NCBI RefSeq assembly: GCF_004119495.1
Contig: NZ_NRQU01000007.1
Coordinates: 1-64,000 of the forward strand
DNA length: 64,000 nt
DNA from: Flavobacterium sp. YO12
GTDB taxonomy: Bacteria > Bacteroidota > Bacteroidia > Flavobacteriales > Flavobacteriaceae
Reading direction: 5' to 3'
In this document: positions 8,716 to 19,200 of the stretch, one piece after another
Position numbering within the stretch: position 1 is the first letter of the stretch
How the letters are laid out: every line of letters starts with the position of its first letter
Program-made: the position numbers and the translations under genes
The notes under the pieces: generated by a model
The model's input: the letters and a program-made list of their open reading frames with translations, nothing else
What the model was told of the DNA's origin: nothing
The model's database searches: none

Positions 8716-10713
8716 ATGATACATCAAGATAAAGAAATAAAAAGTACAAAAAATAAAGCAAAACCATCCTGCAGCTGTTCACATGATGAGCCTGTACATT
8801 CTGATCATGACGGGCATGATCACGGACATGATCACGAACACAACAGCGAAGGAAGTTTGTTTAAAATGTTTCTGCCTGCCATCATATCCTTTGTTTTATT
8901 ACTTATAGGAATTGGTTTTGATAACTATTTTCCTCAAACATGGTTTTCAGGTTATGTAAGGATTGCTTGGTACGTTGCCGCTTATCTTCCGGTAGGTTTT
9001 CCTGTTTTGAGAGAAGCTTACGAAAGCATTATAAAAGGAGATGTTTTTTCGGAGTTTTTTTTAATGTGTATTGCTACAATTGGAGCATTTGCAATTGGAG
9101 AATATCCTGAAGGTGTTGCCGTTATGCTGTTTTATACCATTGGAGAAACATTTCAGGGAATGGCAGTCAGCAAAGCAAAATCGAATATTAAAAGTCTATT
9201 AGATTCACGCCCTGATGAGGTTACTATTTTTGAAAATAATATTGCTGTAAAAGTAAAAGCCTTTGAAGTGAAAATAGGATCAGTTATTCAGCTTAAAGCA
9301 GGAGAAAAACTGGGATTAGATGGAGAGTTATTATCAGATACAGCATCTTTTAATACCGCAGCTTTAACGGGAGAAAGTAAACCAGATACCAAAAAGAAAG
9401 GCGAAACAGTTCTCGCAGGAATGATAAATGAGAATACAATTGTTCAAGTAAAAGTTACAACTGCATACAGCGATAGTAAATTATCTAAAATTCTAGAATT
9501 GGTTCAAACTGCTGTAACAAAAAAAGCGCCTGCAGAATTGTTTATTAGAAAATTTGCCAAAATCTACACTCCAATTGTTGTTTATCTCGCAATCGCAATT
9601 TGTGTATTGCCAATGCTTTTTGTAGATTATTATGTATTTAATGAATGGTTGTACCGCGCGTTAGTTTTCTTAGTTATTTCTTGTCCGTGTGCGTTAGTAA
9701 TTAGTATTCCGCTAGGTTATTTTGGCGGAATTGGAGCGGCAAGTAAAAACGGAATTTTGTTTAAAGGCAGTAATTATCTAGACAGTATTTCGGTTATACA
9801 GAATGTTGTAATGGATAAAACCGGAACAATGACGGAAGGTGTTTTTAAAGTTCAGGAAGTAATTATTAATCCTGAATTTGATAAAAAAGAAATTCTGAAT
9901 CTGGTAAATGTTTTAGAAAGCCATAGCACGCATCCTGTTGCAACCGCAATTCATAATTATGTGGGTCAAATTGATTCATCGATTGAACTGAAAAATGTTG
10001 AGGAAATTTCAGGACACGGATTAAAAGCGCTTTTTAACGGAAAGGAATTGCATGTTGGTAATTTTAAACTCTTGGATAAATTTTCGATACCGTACAACAT
10101 AGATCCCAGCACAGTTGTTAACACGACAATTGCCATCGCGTACGACAGAAAATTTGCAGGTTATTTAACCATCGCAGATGAAATTAAAAAAGATGCGCAG
10201 GAAACGGTTACTAAACTAAAAGCATTAGGTGTAAAAGTAACAATGTTAAGCGGTGATAAAACAAATGTGGTTCAATTTGTAGCTGATAAACTGGGTATTA
10301 CCAATGCTTTTGGAGATTTGCTTCCAGAAGATAAAGTAAATAAAGTGAATGAAATTAAGGCTAAAAACGAAACCGTTGCATTTGTTGGAGACGGCGTAAA
10401 CGATGCGCCTGTTATTGCTTTAAGCACAGTAGGAATTGCAATGGGAGGTTTAGGAAGTGACGCTGCAATCGAAACTGCCGATGTTGTAATTCAAGATGAT
10501 AAACCAAGTAAAATAGCAATGGCAATTAATATTGGAAAACAAACCAAAAAAATTGTCTGGCAGAATATTACGCTCGCTTTTGTTGTAAAGGCTTTTGTGC
10601 TGATTTTAGGCGCAGGCGGATTAGCAACTATGTGGGAAGCCGTTTTTGCTGATGTTGGAGTTGCCTTACTGGCGATATTGAATGCCGTAAGAATTCAGAA
10701 AATGAAGTTTTAA
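8716..10713 (+). CDS. P1B-type heavy-metal transporting ATPase, Zn/Cd class
   Basis: 665 residues. The N-terminus lacks a folded HMA domain but carries a soluble metal-binding tail: CSCSHD followed by a His/Asp-rich run ending HDHGHDHEHN (about residues 15-45). Core motifs are all present: the TM metal site CPC (C323-P-C325, in ISCPCALVIS), the actuator TGES, the phosphorylated Asp in DKTGTMTEG (D367), the HP motif in ESHSTHPVA, and the hinge VGDGVNDAPV. The overall sequence resembles ZntA/CadA-type pumps that export Zn, Cd or Pb to the periplasm, where the CBA pump could take over. The gene follows the efflux operon after a 264-bp gap filled by a dyad repeat, so it may have its own promoter. 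Confidence 0.92.
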   Translation: MIHQDKEIKSTKNKAKPSCSCSHDEPVHSDHDGHDHGHDHEHNSEGSLFKMFLPAIISFVLLLIGIGFDNYFPQTWFSGYVRIAWYVAAYLPVGFPVLREAYESIIKGDVFSEFFLMCIATIGAFAIGEYPEGVAVMLFYTIGETFQGMAVSKAKSNIKSLLDSRPDEVTIFENNIAVKVKAFEVKIGSVIQLKAGEKLGLDGELLSDTASFNTAALTGESKPDTKKKGETVLAGMINENTIVQVKVTTAYSDSKLSKILELVQTAVTKKAPAELFIRKFAKIYTPIVVYLAIAICVLPMLFVDYYVFNEWLYRALVFLVISCPCALVISIPLGYFGGIGAASKNGILFKGSNYLDSISVIQNVVMDKTGTMTEGVFKVQEVIINPEFDKKEILNLVNVLESHSTHPVATAIHNYVGQIDSSIELKNVEEISGHGLKALFNGKELHVGNFKLLDKFSIPYNIDPSTVVNTTIAIAYDRKFAGYLTIADEIKKDAQETVTKLKALGVKVTMLSGDKTNVVQFVADKLGITNAFGDLLPEDKVNKVNEIKAKNETVAFVGDGVNDAPVIALSTVGIAMGGLGSDAAIETADVVIQDDKPSKIAMAINIGKQTKKIVWQNITLAFVVKAFVLILGAGGLATMWEAVFADVGVALLAILNAVRIQKMKF

Positions 10714-10735
10714 ATTTTGACTTTAAACATAAATT

Positions 10736-10766
10736 AAGCCCAATTCAAATTACTTGAATTGGGCTT
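10736..10766. terminator. Bidirectional rho-independent terminator
   Basis: AAGCCCAATTCAA-ATTAC-TTGAATTGGGCTT, a perfect 13-bp stem, followed on the plus strand by TATATTTTT and preceded by AAATT. It sits between the convergent P-type ATPase and tautomerase genes and probably serves both. Confidence 0.85.
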
Positions 10767-10782
10767 TATATTTTTAATAATG

Positions 10783-11181
10783 TTACTTTTTTAAATGTTT
10801 CTGTTCCTGGATTTCACCATTTCCAAAAGACCAATTTTCATGTCCGTTATTTTCTAATAAAACAATGATAACATTATTGATTAAAATTGATGTTGTTGCC
10901 GAAATTCTTGTGGCAATTTGATGATATAACTTTTTCTTTTGTTCTAAAGATCTTCCTTGTCCAGCCGTTATTTGAACATAAATTATTTCATCAGAATGTG
11001 AAATTCCGAGATAACTTTCTGGATATTTTATTTGATGAGGTTCTAATTCTTCAATAACATGGAAATAATCATCTTTTGGAATATTAAACTCTTCGATCAA
11101 AGAGTGATGGATCGATTCTGAAATAGTGTTTTTTGTTTCCTGAGAAAGTTTTTTGGGCAGACTGATTCGGACAAATGGCAT
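10783..11181 (-). CDS. Tautomerase-family protein (4-OT superfamily)
   Basis: 132 residues beginning MPFVRISLPKKLS. Proline directly after the initiator Met is the catalytic base of the tautomerase superfamily, exposed by Met removal. The length suits the double-motif Tautomerase_2 group rather than the 60-residue 4-OT subunits. The natural substrate is unknown; relatives act on keto-enol substrates or have promiscuous activity. It stands alone, 85 bp downstream of the VOC gene on the same strand. A conserved Trp (ENWSFGNGE) near the C-terminus is typical of this group. Confidence 0.8.
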   Translation of the reverse strand: MPFVRISLPKKLSQETKNTISESIHHSLIEEFNIPKDDYFHVIEELEPHQIKYPESYLGISHSDEIIYVQITAGQGRSLEQKKKLYHQIATRISATTSILINNVIIVLLENNGHENWSFGNGEIQEQKHLKK

Positions 11182-11266
11182 TTTAAATATTTTTATGTTA
11201 TTGGTATAATAGTGTCAACTTTTTATAAAAATAAGAAATTAATAATGAACTGAAATTTGAAATTGC

Positions 11267-11917
11267 TTAAAATTTTAAATCAATAATCTGCCCATTATTT
11301 TCAAGTCTAATAGCTGTTTTATTACTTTCAGAAGGAGTTTGGGTAGGATACCAATTTCGATTAGGTCTTACCATAATCAATAAACCTTCGTCATCGCCAA
11401 TTGCAGCAAAAGCTTCACTGTTTGTGTTTTTAGTAAAGAAGTTTAAGCCGTGTTTTGCGATTAATTGATTTCCTAATTTCAATGGATTTTCATTTACGAT
11501 TCCAATTTCACTGATATTTAAAATGGATTTAGAACTGAATTCTTCCGTTTGAAAATTATCGAGATCATGTCTGGCAATAAACTCTAATAAATTTCCATTA
11601 TTATCATAAAAATAAACCGCGTGAGCATTCCAGTTTTCAAAATTAGTAATAACATTTTGATCTTCAATTACAATTAAATCGACTTTGCTTTTACACCATT
11701 CAATAGCTTCATCAAGTTTGTTCTCGGGAATATTGAAGGCAAAATGATATATTGAGTTGAAATCGCTGTTTTCAACAAATTTTAAAGTTGAGTTTCCTGC
11801 TTTGATGCTAACAAATTCGGAGTTGTTTTCTATAATCGGTAAACCAAGAATATCTTGATAAAATAATGCCGTCTGTTTAGTATCTGCAGTCTGAAGTTGA
11901 ATGTGTTCAAGTTTCAT
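11267..11917 (-). CDS. VOC-superfamily (glyoxalase/dioxygenase fold) protein
   Basis: 216 residues starting MKLEHIQLQTADTKQTALFYQDILGLP, the usual opening of a vicinal-oxygen-chelate module. A second strand set ends in DNNGNLLEFIARHDL near residue 115. The remaining C-terminal half (about 125-216) looks like a second, degenerate module (ISEIGIVNENPLKLGNQLIAK). Possible metal ligands are H4, E-in-LLEFIARH and others, but the pairing cannot be fixed by eye. Such proteins span glyoxalase, ring-cleavage and antibiotic-binding functions, so no substrate is proposed. Confidence 0.78.
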   Translation of the reverse strand: MKLEHIQLQTADTKQTALFYQDILGLPIIENNSEFVSIKAGNSTLKFVENSDFNSIYHFAFNIPENKLDEAIEWCKSKVDLIVIEDQNVITNFENWNAHAVYFYDNNGNLLEFIARHDLDNFQTEEFSSKSILNISEIGIVNENPLKLGNQLIAKHGLNFFTKNTNSEAFAAIGDDEGLLIMVRPNRNWYPTQTPSESNKTAIRLENNGQIIDLKF

Positions 11918-12077
11918 AAGTGGTCTTTTTTATAAAAAGGAGAGTTTCTTTTTGTTTCAAACAAATTTAAAAAATGACAATATCATTTTAGCTGCGGTGT
12001 CATTTTATACTTCAATGTGAGAATAGCAAATTGTTATCGGAAAAAGGAAAAGTACAGTTTAGATTTTGTATAAAAGT

Positions 12078-12110
12078 AAAGCCTGTTTTCTAACTGAAAA
12101 CAGGCTTTTA
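12078..12110. terminator. Terminator downstream of the peroxidase operon
   Basis: AAAGCCTGTTTTC-TAACT-GAAAACAGGCTTT, a perfect 13-bp stem. It lies 22 bp beyond the 3' end of the minus-strand peroxidase gene and is therefore the likely end of the sigma/FecR/SusCD operon. Confidence 0.75.
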
Positions 12111-12131
12111 AGATTATTGTTTTTAACTGAT

Positions 12132-13273
12132 TTATTTTGGCATTTCAGGTGTCATAATTCTTCTGGTTGGTGTACTTAAAGTTTCAATAAAAGCTAATAA
12201 ATCGCTTATTTCTTCTTTGTTCAAATTCAACTTTTTAAGCGCAGGATCAACTTTAGGAATCAAAGAATCTCGTGCTGTTCCCAAATATTTTTTTTGAACA
12301 GGAGAGGGGTTTCCTAAATTGTAAAGCTCAACAACATCAAGCAACGTTGGAAAATGCCCGTGATGCATCCATGGTTTCGTATTTACTACTTCACGAAGTG
12401 TTGGCGTTCTAAATTTGCCAATATCTTTTACATCTTTAGTAACATTATAACGTCCAAAATCTTCATTTTTTGTTCCAAACAAAGTCTGTCCGTCATTATG
12501 AAATTCATTGTCACTAAAATAAGGTGTATTGTGACAGTTTATACATTGTGCTTTGGTTCGAAATAAATGCAGCCCTTTTACTTGCTGATCGGTATAAATG
12601 TCTGATTTTCCACTTATAAATTGATCAAATTTACTTTTCGGACTATTAATCGATCTTTCAAATGTAGCAATCGCATATTGAATACGTTCTAAAGAAACTT
12701 TTTTATCTCCAAAAGCGGCTTCAAAAAGCGGTTTATAGCCTTTAATTTTGGCAATTTTATCAACGGCAATTGTTAGTTTCTCATTCATTTCTAAAGGATC
12801 TCCAATAGGAAATTGCGCTTGATCTTCTAAACTTTTTGCGCGTCCATCCCAAAATAGGGAAGTGGCGTATGCCGAGTTTAAAATCGTCATCGAATTACGT
12901 TTTCCTGTTTGGCGGTCGTGACCAAAAGAACGTGTTAAATTATCAGTCCATCCCAATTCTGGATTATGGCAGGATGCGCAGGCAATTTGTCCGCTTCGAG
13001 ATAACCTCGGATCAAAAAACAATATCTTACCTAAACTTTCTTTTCTTTAGAATATGGATTGTAATCAGGATAAGGAACGGCAGGTAGAACGCCAATATCT
13101 TGAAATTTCGACTTATCGATGCTTTCATGTAGTTCTGCCGCAGGCCATTTGGACAAATCTCCGCTAGAGTAGATTTTTCGTAATTCCTGAATATCAATGT
13201 AATTTGGCTGCTCAATGCTTTTGTAAGCCGTTAAACTTACCAAAAAGAGAATAGGGAAGATTAGCTTTTTCAA
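12132..13273 (-). pseudogene. Di-haem cytochrome c peroxidase, frameshifted near 13040
   Basis: Two adjacent minus-strand pieces join into one typical bacterial di-haem peroxidase (CcpA/MauG family, about 380 residues). The first (13273-13031) has the signal region and ends PYSKEKKV-stop. The second (to 12132) resumes GKILFFDPRLSRSGQIACASCH in another frame. It holds both haem sites (CASCH, CINCH) and the haem-ligand region PWMHHGHF. Reading the other frame back across the A-rich run gives KESLGKILFF, so one missing A between about 13036 and 13047 explains the break. The signal peptide also reads LVSLTAYKS where a lipobox LTAC would be expected; TAC versus TGC is one base. Without the first piece the protein would lack export and could not mature its haems, so an internal Met start is unlikely to be functional. 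A sequencing error or programmed slippage is possible. Confidence 0.8.
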
Positions 13274-13318
13274 TTTTGTTTTTTGTGTTTTTGTTCTTTT
13301 TTTGAATGTATTTTTTTT

Positions 13319-13359
13319 GACAGCTTTAGATTAGTATGATCCGCAAACCTAAAGCTGTC
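13319..13359. other. Long-loop inverted repeat after the lipoprotein gene
   Basis: GACAGCTTTAG and CTAAAGCTGTC, perfect 11-bp arms with a 19-base loop, in the 95-bp gap between the lipoprotein gene and the peroxidase. On the minus transcript it is followed by an A-run, not a U-run, so it is not a standard terminator. It may reduce read-through or stabilise the upstream message. Confidence 0.55.
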
Positions 13360-13368
13360 AATTAAAAA

Positions 13369-14835
13369 TTATAGATCAACTTCTTTAGGACAGTCGATGT
13401 TTAGAGCTGCTGGTTTAGGATATGTTCTATTGTTGTATATTCTATATTGCGTAGAGACAGTTCCTCCAAAAAGCGCATCGTTTGTCAGTTTTAACTCGAA
13501 CGAAATTTCAAATAAACCAGTACTAATTGCTTTGTAAGTTCCTGATCCTGAAATTGCAATTATATGTTTGTTTTTATTGCTTCCTGTGATGGTAATGTAT
13601 TGCGGAATTACTAAAACATTACCGTTCGTTTTACTGTTTCCGTTTGCTGGAAAAAACTCTAAAGCGGATGAAATATTAAATCCAGGCGAATTTGCTGCTG
13701 TTGTACTTTCGTTGCTGAACCATCTTTTCAGGTTGAATGAATTTGTGGTATTTGTTCCAGAAGCTACATTAAAACCAATTCTGAAAGCATCGTGATAAAC
13801 GTCGTCATTTGGATTTGCAGTTCCTTTATCGCTGTATAAAACAGCATTTTCATGACTTTTGGGAACAACAATAGGAAAGGTAAAAGCATTGTAAGCCTGC
13901 CATGCACAAACGCCGCTTCTATCAAACCAAGTTTCGCCGTAAGTAAGGTAAAAAGCATTTGATAAATCATAAAATTTAGATGCTGGATTTGCATTGACAT
14001 CTCTTATTGATTTAATTGGTTTTACGATTTGTAAAATCGTGTTTCCTGTTGCCGTATAATCACCGGCATTTACTAATGAAATAGCCGATTCATAATAGAC
14101 GTCATCGTTTTTAATGTTTTCTAAAAGGGTAAAATGATAAGTAACAGAATTGCTGTTTGCTTTAAAAGGATCATGAGTTAATGAATAATTAAATCCATCT
14201 AAGGATTCAAATATTTCAAGATTTTCCATTTCAGAAGGAAAATATCCGTTTGGAAAATTAACATTAAAGTCAAATTTTTCTCCTGCTTCTCCTTTGATAT
14301 CAAATCGGCTTATTGGAAATGTATAATTTGTTGTTATTGGAGCCAAATCAATTTTGAAGGTATCATTTTTAGATTCCGTATTCAGGTTTCCAATATGAAT
14401 ACTTGGATCTGATATTGTTTCGAGTTTCAGTGTAATACTTTGGTTTGCGGCCCATCTTTTATCAAACGAAATAGAAATTGTGTCAGTCAATTTGTTTGCC
14501 TGAAAAACAAGTTCATTGACAGGATTTAATCTGAAACCTGAATTGTCGCCTGTTATCGTCGAGCTGAAATTGGCTGTAACGGTATTTTTTAGGGAATAGG
14601 CTGTTAGAGCAACGGGAACTTTTAATGTTTTTATTGCTTTGTTTACATAGTTTGACTGTGGAATAAGAGTTCCATTAATCGCAGGATATTCTAAAGGAGT
14701 ATTGTCGCTTTTTACGAAAAAGTTAAATCTCAAATGCGGATCAATTTCAGAACCCATCTTGTAATCGTCTTTAGAACAAGAAAAAATAAATAATGCGGTT
14801 AAAGTTAATATGCTGAATATCTTAATACGATTCAT
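13369..14835 (-). CDS. Unrecognised surface lipoprotein of the SusCD operon
   Basis: 488 residues from the Met at 14835, chosen because a standard lipoprotein signal begins there (lipobox FIFS-C20, then SKDD). Upstream in-frame ATGs at 14853 and 14889 lie deeper in the susD gene. The first 180 residues are beta-rich with patterns such as LVFQANKLTDTISISFDKRW, like the Ig/Calx-type modules of DUF1735/DUF4843-type SusD-associated lipoproteins. A central region and a C-terminal domain rich in Trp, Phe and Asn (about 300-488, with ETWFDRSGVCAWQAYNAF) follow. I cannot assign a family. It overlaps susD by 14 bp and is followed by the peroxidase. The position after SusCD suggests a cell-surface ligand-binding partner, which is inference. 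Confidence 0.7.
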   Translation of the reverse strand: MNRIKIFSILTLTALFIFSCSKDDYKMGSEIDPHLRFNFFVKSDNTPLEYPAINGTLIPQSNYVNKAIKTLKVPVALTAYSLKNTVTANFSSTITGDNSGFRLNPVNELVFQANKLTDTISISFDKRWAANQSITLKLETISDPSIHIGNLNTESKNDTFKIDLAPITTNYTFPISRFDIKGEAGEKFDFNVNFPNGYFPSEMENLEIFESLDGFNYSLTHDPFKANSNSVTYHFTLLENIKNDDVYYESAISLVNAGDYTATGNTILQIVKPIKSIRDVNANPASKFYDLSNAFYLTYGETWFDRSGVCAWQAYNAFTFPIVVPKSHENAVLYSDKGTANPNDDVYHDAFRIGFNVASGTNTTNSFNLKRWFSNESTTAANSPGFNISSALEFFPANGNSKTNGNVLVIPQYITITGSNKNKHIIAISGSGTYKAISTGLFEISFELKLTNDALFGGTVSTQYRIYNNRTYPKPAALNIDCPKEVDL

Positions 14836-16279
14836 TTTGCTGTAAGTTTTCATTAAGATTAATATTAAAGATTGGAATAGGCAGTACAAATTTTAGCGAC
14901 GGATATTCGATGCTGCAATTGTTTGAAATACAACCGTCATTTCTAGTAATTCCTTTTTGATTACGAGTTAAATCAAAGAAAAGCTGACCTTCAAAACACA
15001 ATTCTTTTCTTCTTTCTAATAATAGTGCTTCTTTTAAATTGGTTGTATTGGTAAGCAATGAGGCATTTGCACGGCTGCGAATGGTATTAATATCGGCAAA
15101 TGCAAGATCAGATCTATTGTTTTCTAAAGCAGCTTCGGCTCGTATTAAATACATTTCGCTTAACCTAAAAGCAACATAACCCGCGTTATCCTGAAATTTT
15201 TTAGTAAAGTTGTAATTGGCTCCAGTAATCACTCCGTTTATTAAAGTAGGCAGGGAGGCAGTAATAAATAGTTGTTTTCTTAAATCACTGTTTTCATATA
15301 AATTAATTAAGTCATTTGAAGCGACATATGCGGCATAATTAGATCCGTCATATCCAAAATAAGAGGACATTGATGATGATACAGAACCTTCGGCATCTTT
15401 TGGAATCGAAAATTCTAATAATGTTTCAGAAATAGGAATATCTGCCTGTGACCATTGTGCAATTAAATTGGAAGAGCTTACTAATGTTATACCTGAATTT
15501 GCAATAACATCATTTGCAGTTTCATAAGCATTTGCCCAGTCTTTTTTATAGAGATATACTCTTGCAAGAAGTGCTTTTGTATTGTTTTTATTGAAAAATG
15601 AATACGAAGGTCCTGCTAAAGCGGCGTTGCTGGAATAATTGTCTAAAGCCGTTTTTAGATCAGCAATAATTAAAGAATACGTTTCGGCGGCTGTTTTTCT
15701 TGCCGGATATTTCAAGCCAGACTTAATAGATTCAGTATTATAAACAATTCCTAAATGCGATGCATTTGGTGTGTAACCGTAATTTTGACTGTAAACTAAG
15801 GAAAGTAAAAAGTGTGTATAAGCTCTTATTGCCAAGGCTTCGGCTTTTATTTGATTTTTTTCACTATCTGTGGCATCACGCAGCGATGGAATATATTCTA
15901 GAATTAAATTGGCTTGATTTATAATATCATAGCTTTCATCGTAAAATAATTTAAAATTACTGGTTTCAGATAAATCTTCAAAAGAATATACGGCTCTAAC
16001 ATTTGGAGCAGCCGTAATTTGTCCTTTACTGTTTCCGGCTGAAGCAGGAGTAAATTTTATGTTTCCTCCCTGCATATCAGCATAAACAGCAAAACGTTCG
16101 CCTCTGGTATTTGCTTCTACGTCACGATACAATCCGTTTAAGGCAGTTAAAACACCTTTTTTATTTTGTAAAAGTTCATCTATAGAAGTTTGTAATCCAG
16201 GTTCTTGCTCTAAAAAGTCACTGCAGCTTTGTACCGAAAATAGCAGGACAGCAATTGTTATATATTTTAAATATTTCAT
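14822..16279 (-). CDS. RagB/SusD-family outer-membrane lipoprotein
   Basis: 485 residues from MKYLKYITI at 16279, 4 bp after the susC stop; an ATG at 16306 would lie inside susC. Lipobox SVQS-C19, then SDFLEQEPG, the classic SusD mature start. The TPR-like helical body includes EALAIRAYTHFLLSLVY, ALLARVYLYKKDWANAYETA and FRLSEMYLIRAEAALENN, and the conserved tail LLLERRKELCFEGQLFFDL matches the SusD C-terminal domain. SusD proteins cap the SusC barrel and bind the ligand at the cell surface. The operon has an STN-type SusC and sigma/anti-sigma pair but no glycosidase, so the ligand need not be a glycan. Confidence 0.93.
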   Translation of the reverse strand: MKYLKYITIAVLLFSVQSCSDFLEQEPGLQTSIDELLQNKKGVLTALNGLYRDVEANTRGERFAVYADMQGGNIKFTPASAGNSKGQITAAPNVRAVYSFEDLSETSNFKLFYDESYDIINQANLILEYIPSLRDATDSEKNQIKAEALAIRAYTHFLLSLVYSQNYGYTPNASHLGIVYNTESIKSGLKYPARKTAAETYSLIIADLKTALDNYSSNAALAGPSYSFFNKNNTKALLARVYLYKKDWANAYETANDVIANSGITLVSSSNLIAQWSQADIPISETLLEFSIPKDAEGSVSSSMSSYFGYDGSNYAAYVASNDLINLYENSDLRKQLFITASLPTLINGVITGANYNFTKKFQDNAGYVAFRLSEMYLIRAEAALENNRSDLAFADINTIRSRANASLLTNTTNLKEALLLERRKELCFEGQLFFDLTRNQKGITRNDGCISNNCSIEYPSLKFVLPIPIFNINLNENLQQNESY

Positions 16280-16283
16280 TTTC

Positions 16284-19200
16284 TTAAAATTTAGCATTAA
16301 CACCAAGCGAGATTGTTCTGGCTTGCGGATATGTATAATTAAATTCGCGTATTCCGTTCATTCCTTTCGGGCTTTTTTCTTTGTACCAATATGCTACATT
16401 AGTTGCATCTGCAAAAACGGCAAGTGTATCTAGAAATGTATTTTTTAGCGGTATATTATAGCTTAAATTAATATTACTCAATCTGATATAAGTCGCATCA
16501 TAAACATATTTGCTGAGGTTTGCCACGATTGGAGTTGAAGTAACTGCGGGCTGCGACACAATGTCTCCAGGATTTCTCCAATGATCATTAGCATTAACAG
16601 AAAGGTTTCTGTTGAATGTATTTGAATATTTATCGATAAGAACATCTTTTGCTAAGAATTCACCGCCAATTTGAAAATCTCCTCTAAATGATAAAACAAG
16701 ATTACTGTAAAAAGAAAAACTATTGTAAAATCCTCCAAAAGCATCTGGCTGGCGGTCTCCAATTGGCTCCCAATCTGCGATAGTATACAATGATCTATAA
16801 GTCATAATATCGTAGATTTTACCATTTTTTTGTACCAAGTCTCTTCCCGTTGCAGGATCAACGCCAACCCAGTTTAATCCCCAAATGGTAGTGGTGCTGT
16901 AACCTATTTTTTGTGCAAGCGCCATTTCGGCTTGAGAATAATCGCTTCCTAAACCTTTTAATTCTGTTACTTTATTTTTTATTGTAGAAATATTAAAAGC
17001 CGTGGTCCATTTAAAAGCATCACTTTTAACCCATTTAATTCGGGTTGAAAATTCAAAACCTTTATTATACATGGTTGCCGCATTTAATTGAAGAGAATTA
17101 TACCCAGTTTCAGTAGGAATATCTCGTGTTGCAATCAAATCGCTCAAATTATTATAATAGTATTCAACAGAAAACTCTAGACGTTTAAAAATATTAAAAT
17201 CGATTCCGCCGTTGAATTTTATGTTTTTTTCCCAGCTTAAATCCCCATTTGGAGCTGTATTAGGAACTGCTCCATCTAGACTATTATAACCATTTTGATG
17301 AATTGTGTATAAACCTTTAGATCTATAAGAACCAATTCTTGAGTTTCCTGTAGAACCGTAACTGGTTTTTAATTTTAAGAAATCAATCCAAGAATTAGAA
17401 TTAAGGAAATTTTCATTACTTATAATCCAGCTTGCACCTGCGCCGCCATTGAAAGCAACATTGCTGTCGACACCAAAAACAGAACTTTCGTCGCGACGGA
17501 AATTAGCCAAAAAGTAATAACGCTTTTTATAGTTGTAATTTACCTGAGCAAATGCTGAAACTCTCGAATTATAGCTTATATCATTTCCAAATGTTTGATT
17601 GTTTTTTGATTCATCTTCCGGCGTATTTGGGTTGTCATCCATAACAGCATCCGAAATAGCATTAACTTGATTTGGATTCACAAAACCTACAGCAGATTTA
17701 TAATTAAAATTGGTTTTATCCTCAGCAAGTTCAAAACCTAAAACTCCATCAATACCATGGCTTTCAGTAAGCTGTTTCTCGAACAAAAGTTGTCCCTGCC
17801 AGTTCCATTTTGTAGAATTTCGTTGGTTTATAAGACGGCGTCCCCATCTAGGATAATCAATACCATTCAACTTAAAAGTATTCAAAAACTGTCCGCTTTC
17901 ATTTGCAGCAGAATAGTAGCGATCCTGTTCTTTATCCGTATAATCAATACCAAAAAGAGTAGAGAACTTTATCGCCTTGCTAAGCTGATAAGAAACATTC
18001 AAACTGCTTAAAAGACCGTAAGTATTCGTTTCATTTTTATTTTGTTCAATTGCCGCCAAAGGATTTCCTCTGGTAATACCGCTTGAGCCTAAAAAAGAGT
18101 AAGAACCATCTGCATTATAAGGAGACAGAGTAGGAAGGTAAGCAAATGAATAAAAGATATTTGGCGCGTGCTGCTGTACAAAACTTGGATTAAGCATTAA
18201 GTTTACATTTAGATTTTTATGGTGAAAACCTAAATTAATTCCTGCATTTAATTGTTTCGTATCATTACCCAATTGAGGTTCATCAATTTTGGTATAACTC
18301 ACATTAGTACGATATGAAAATTTTGAAGTTGAACCCGAAACATTAAAGTTATATTTATTGTAAACACCAGTTCTATTCAATAAACTAAACCAATCTGTGT
18401 TTACCCCGTTGTAAGGCGTTAAAGCACTTCCAGGTGAAGTGTTTTTTATAAACTCATTGCGCAGTTCAGTATACTGTTCGCCATTTAAATATTTAATTTG
18501 ATTAATGGCTGACGAAATACCAAGCTGATTTGAAAATCCAAATTGTGTTTTTCCTTTTTTTCCTTTTTTAGTTGTAATTAAAATTACACCATTTGCACCA
18601 TCAGCACCATAAATACCAACTGCAGCAGCATCTTTTAAAACCGAAATGCTTTCTATGTTCTCTGGAGCAATCTTCATTAACGGGTTAGAAAATGTTTCTG
18701 TAGCATCTCCATTTCCACTAAAAAAAGTACTGTCTAAACCAAACTCTTCGCTCATAACAACGCCATCAACAATAAAAAGAGGCTGTGTAGAAGTTCCAGT
18801 TCTAGCATTTGTAAAAGAAGGCAGAGTACCTTGTCCGCGGATATTAATTTTTACAGGACCTCCAACTCCTGTTGTATTTTCAACCAAAACTCCTGCAATT
18901 TGTCCCGTAATCATTTTGTCAACAGATTCAGAAGCCTGTTCGACCGCAATATCTTTTGCGTTCAAAGTAGAGATACTTCCCACGATTTCCTCTTTTAACT
19001 TTGTTGTACCGTATGATGAGGTAATAATAACCGGATTCAGCTCATCAGTAGTTTCTTGAAGATGAAAAACAAATTGTTTTTTGTTGTCTGCCTTTTGCGA
19101 TTGCGTTTCCATACCCAAAAAGCCAACTTCAAGAACAAGATCATTGATATTATTTCCTTTTAACAGATAAACAAATTTTCCGTTAAAGTCAGTAATAGCA

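Noticed and set aside
12354..13087. Plus-strand open frames over the peroxidase gene
   Set aside because: They overlap conserved haem-binding sequence of the minus strand and have no signal peptide or known family.
13027..13215. Second minus-strand open frame overlapping the peroxidase N-terminus
   Set aside because: It is in a different frame from both peroxidase pieces; the signal-peptide frame starting at 13273 explains this region.
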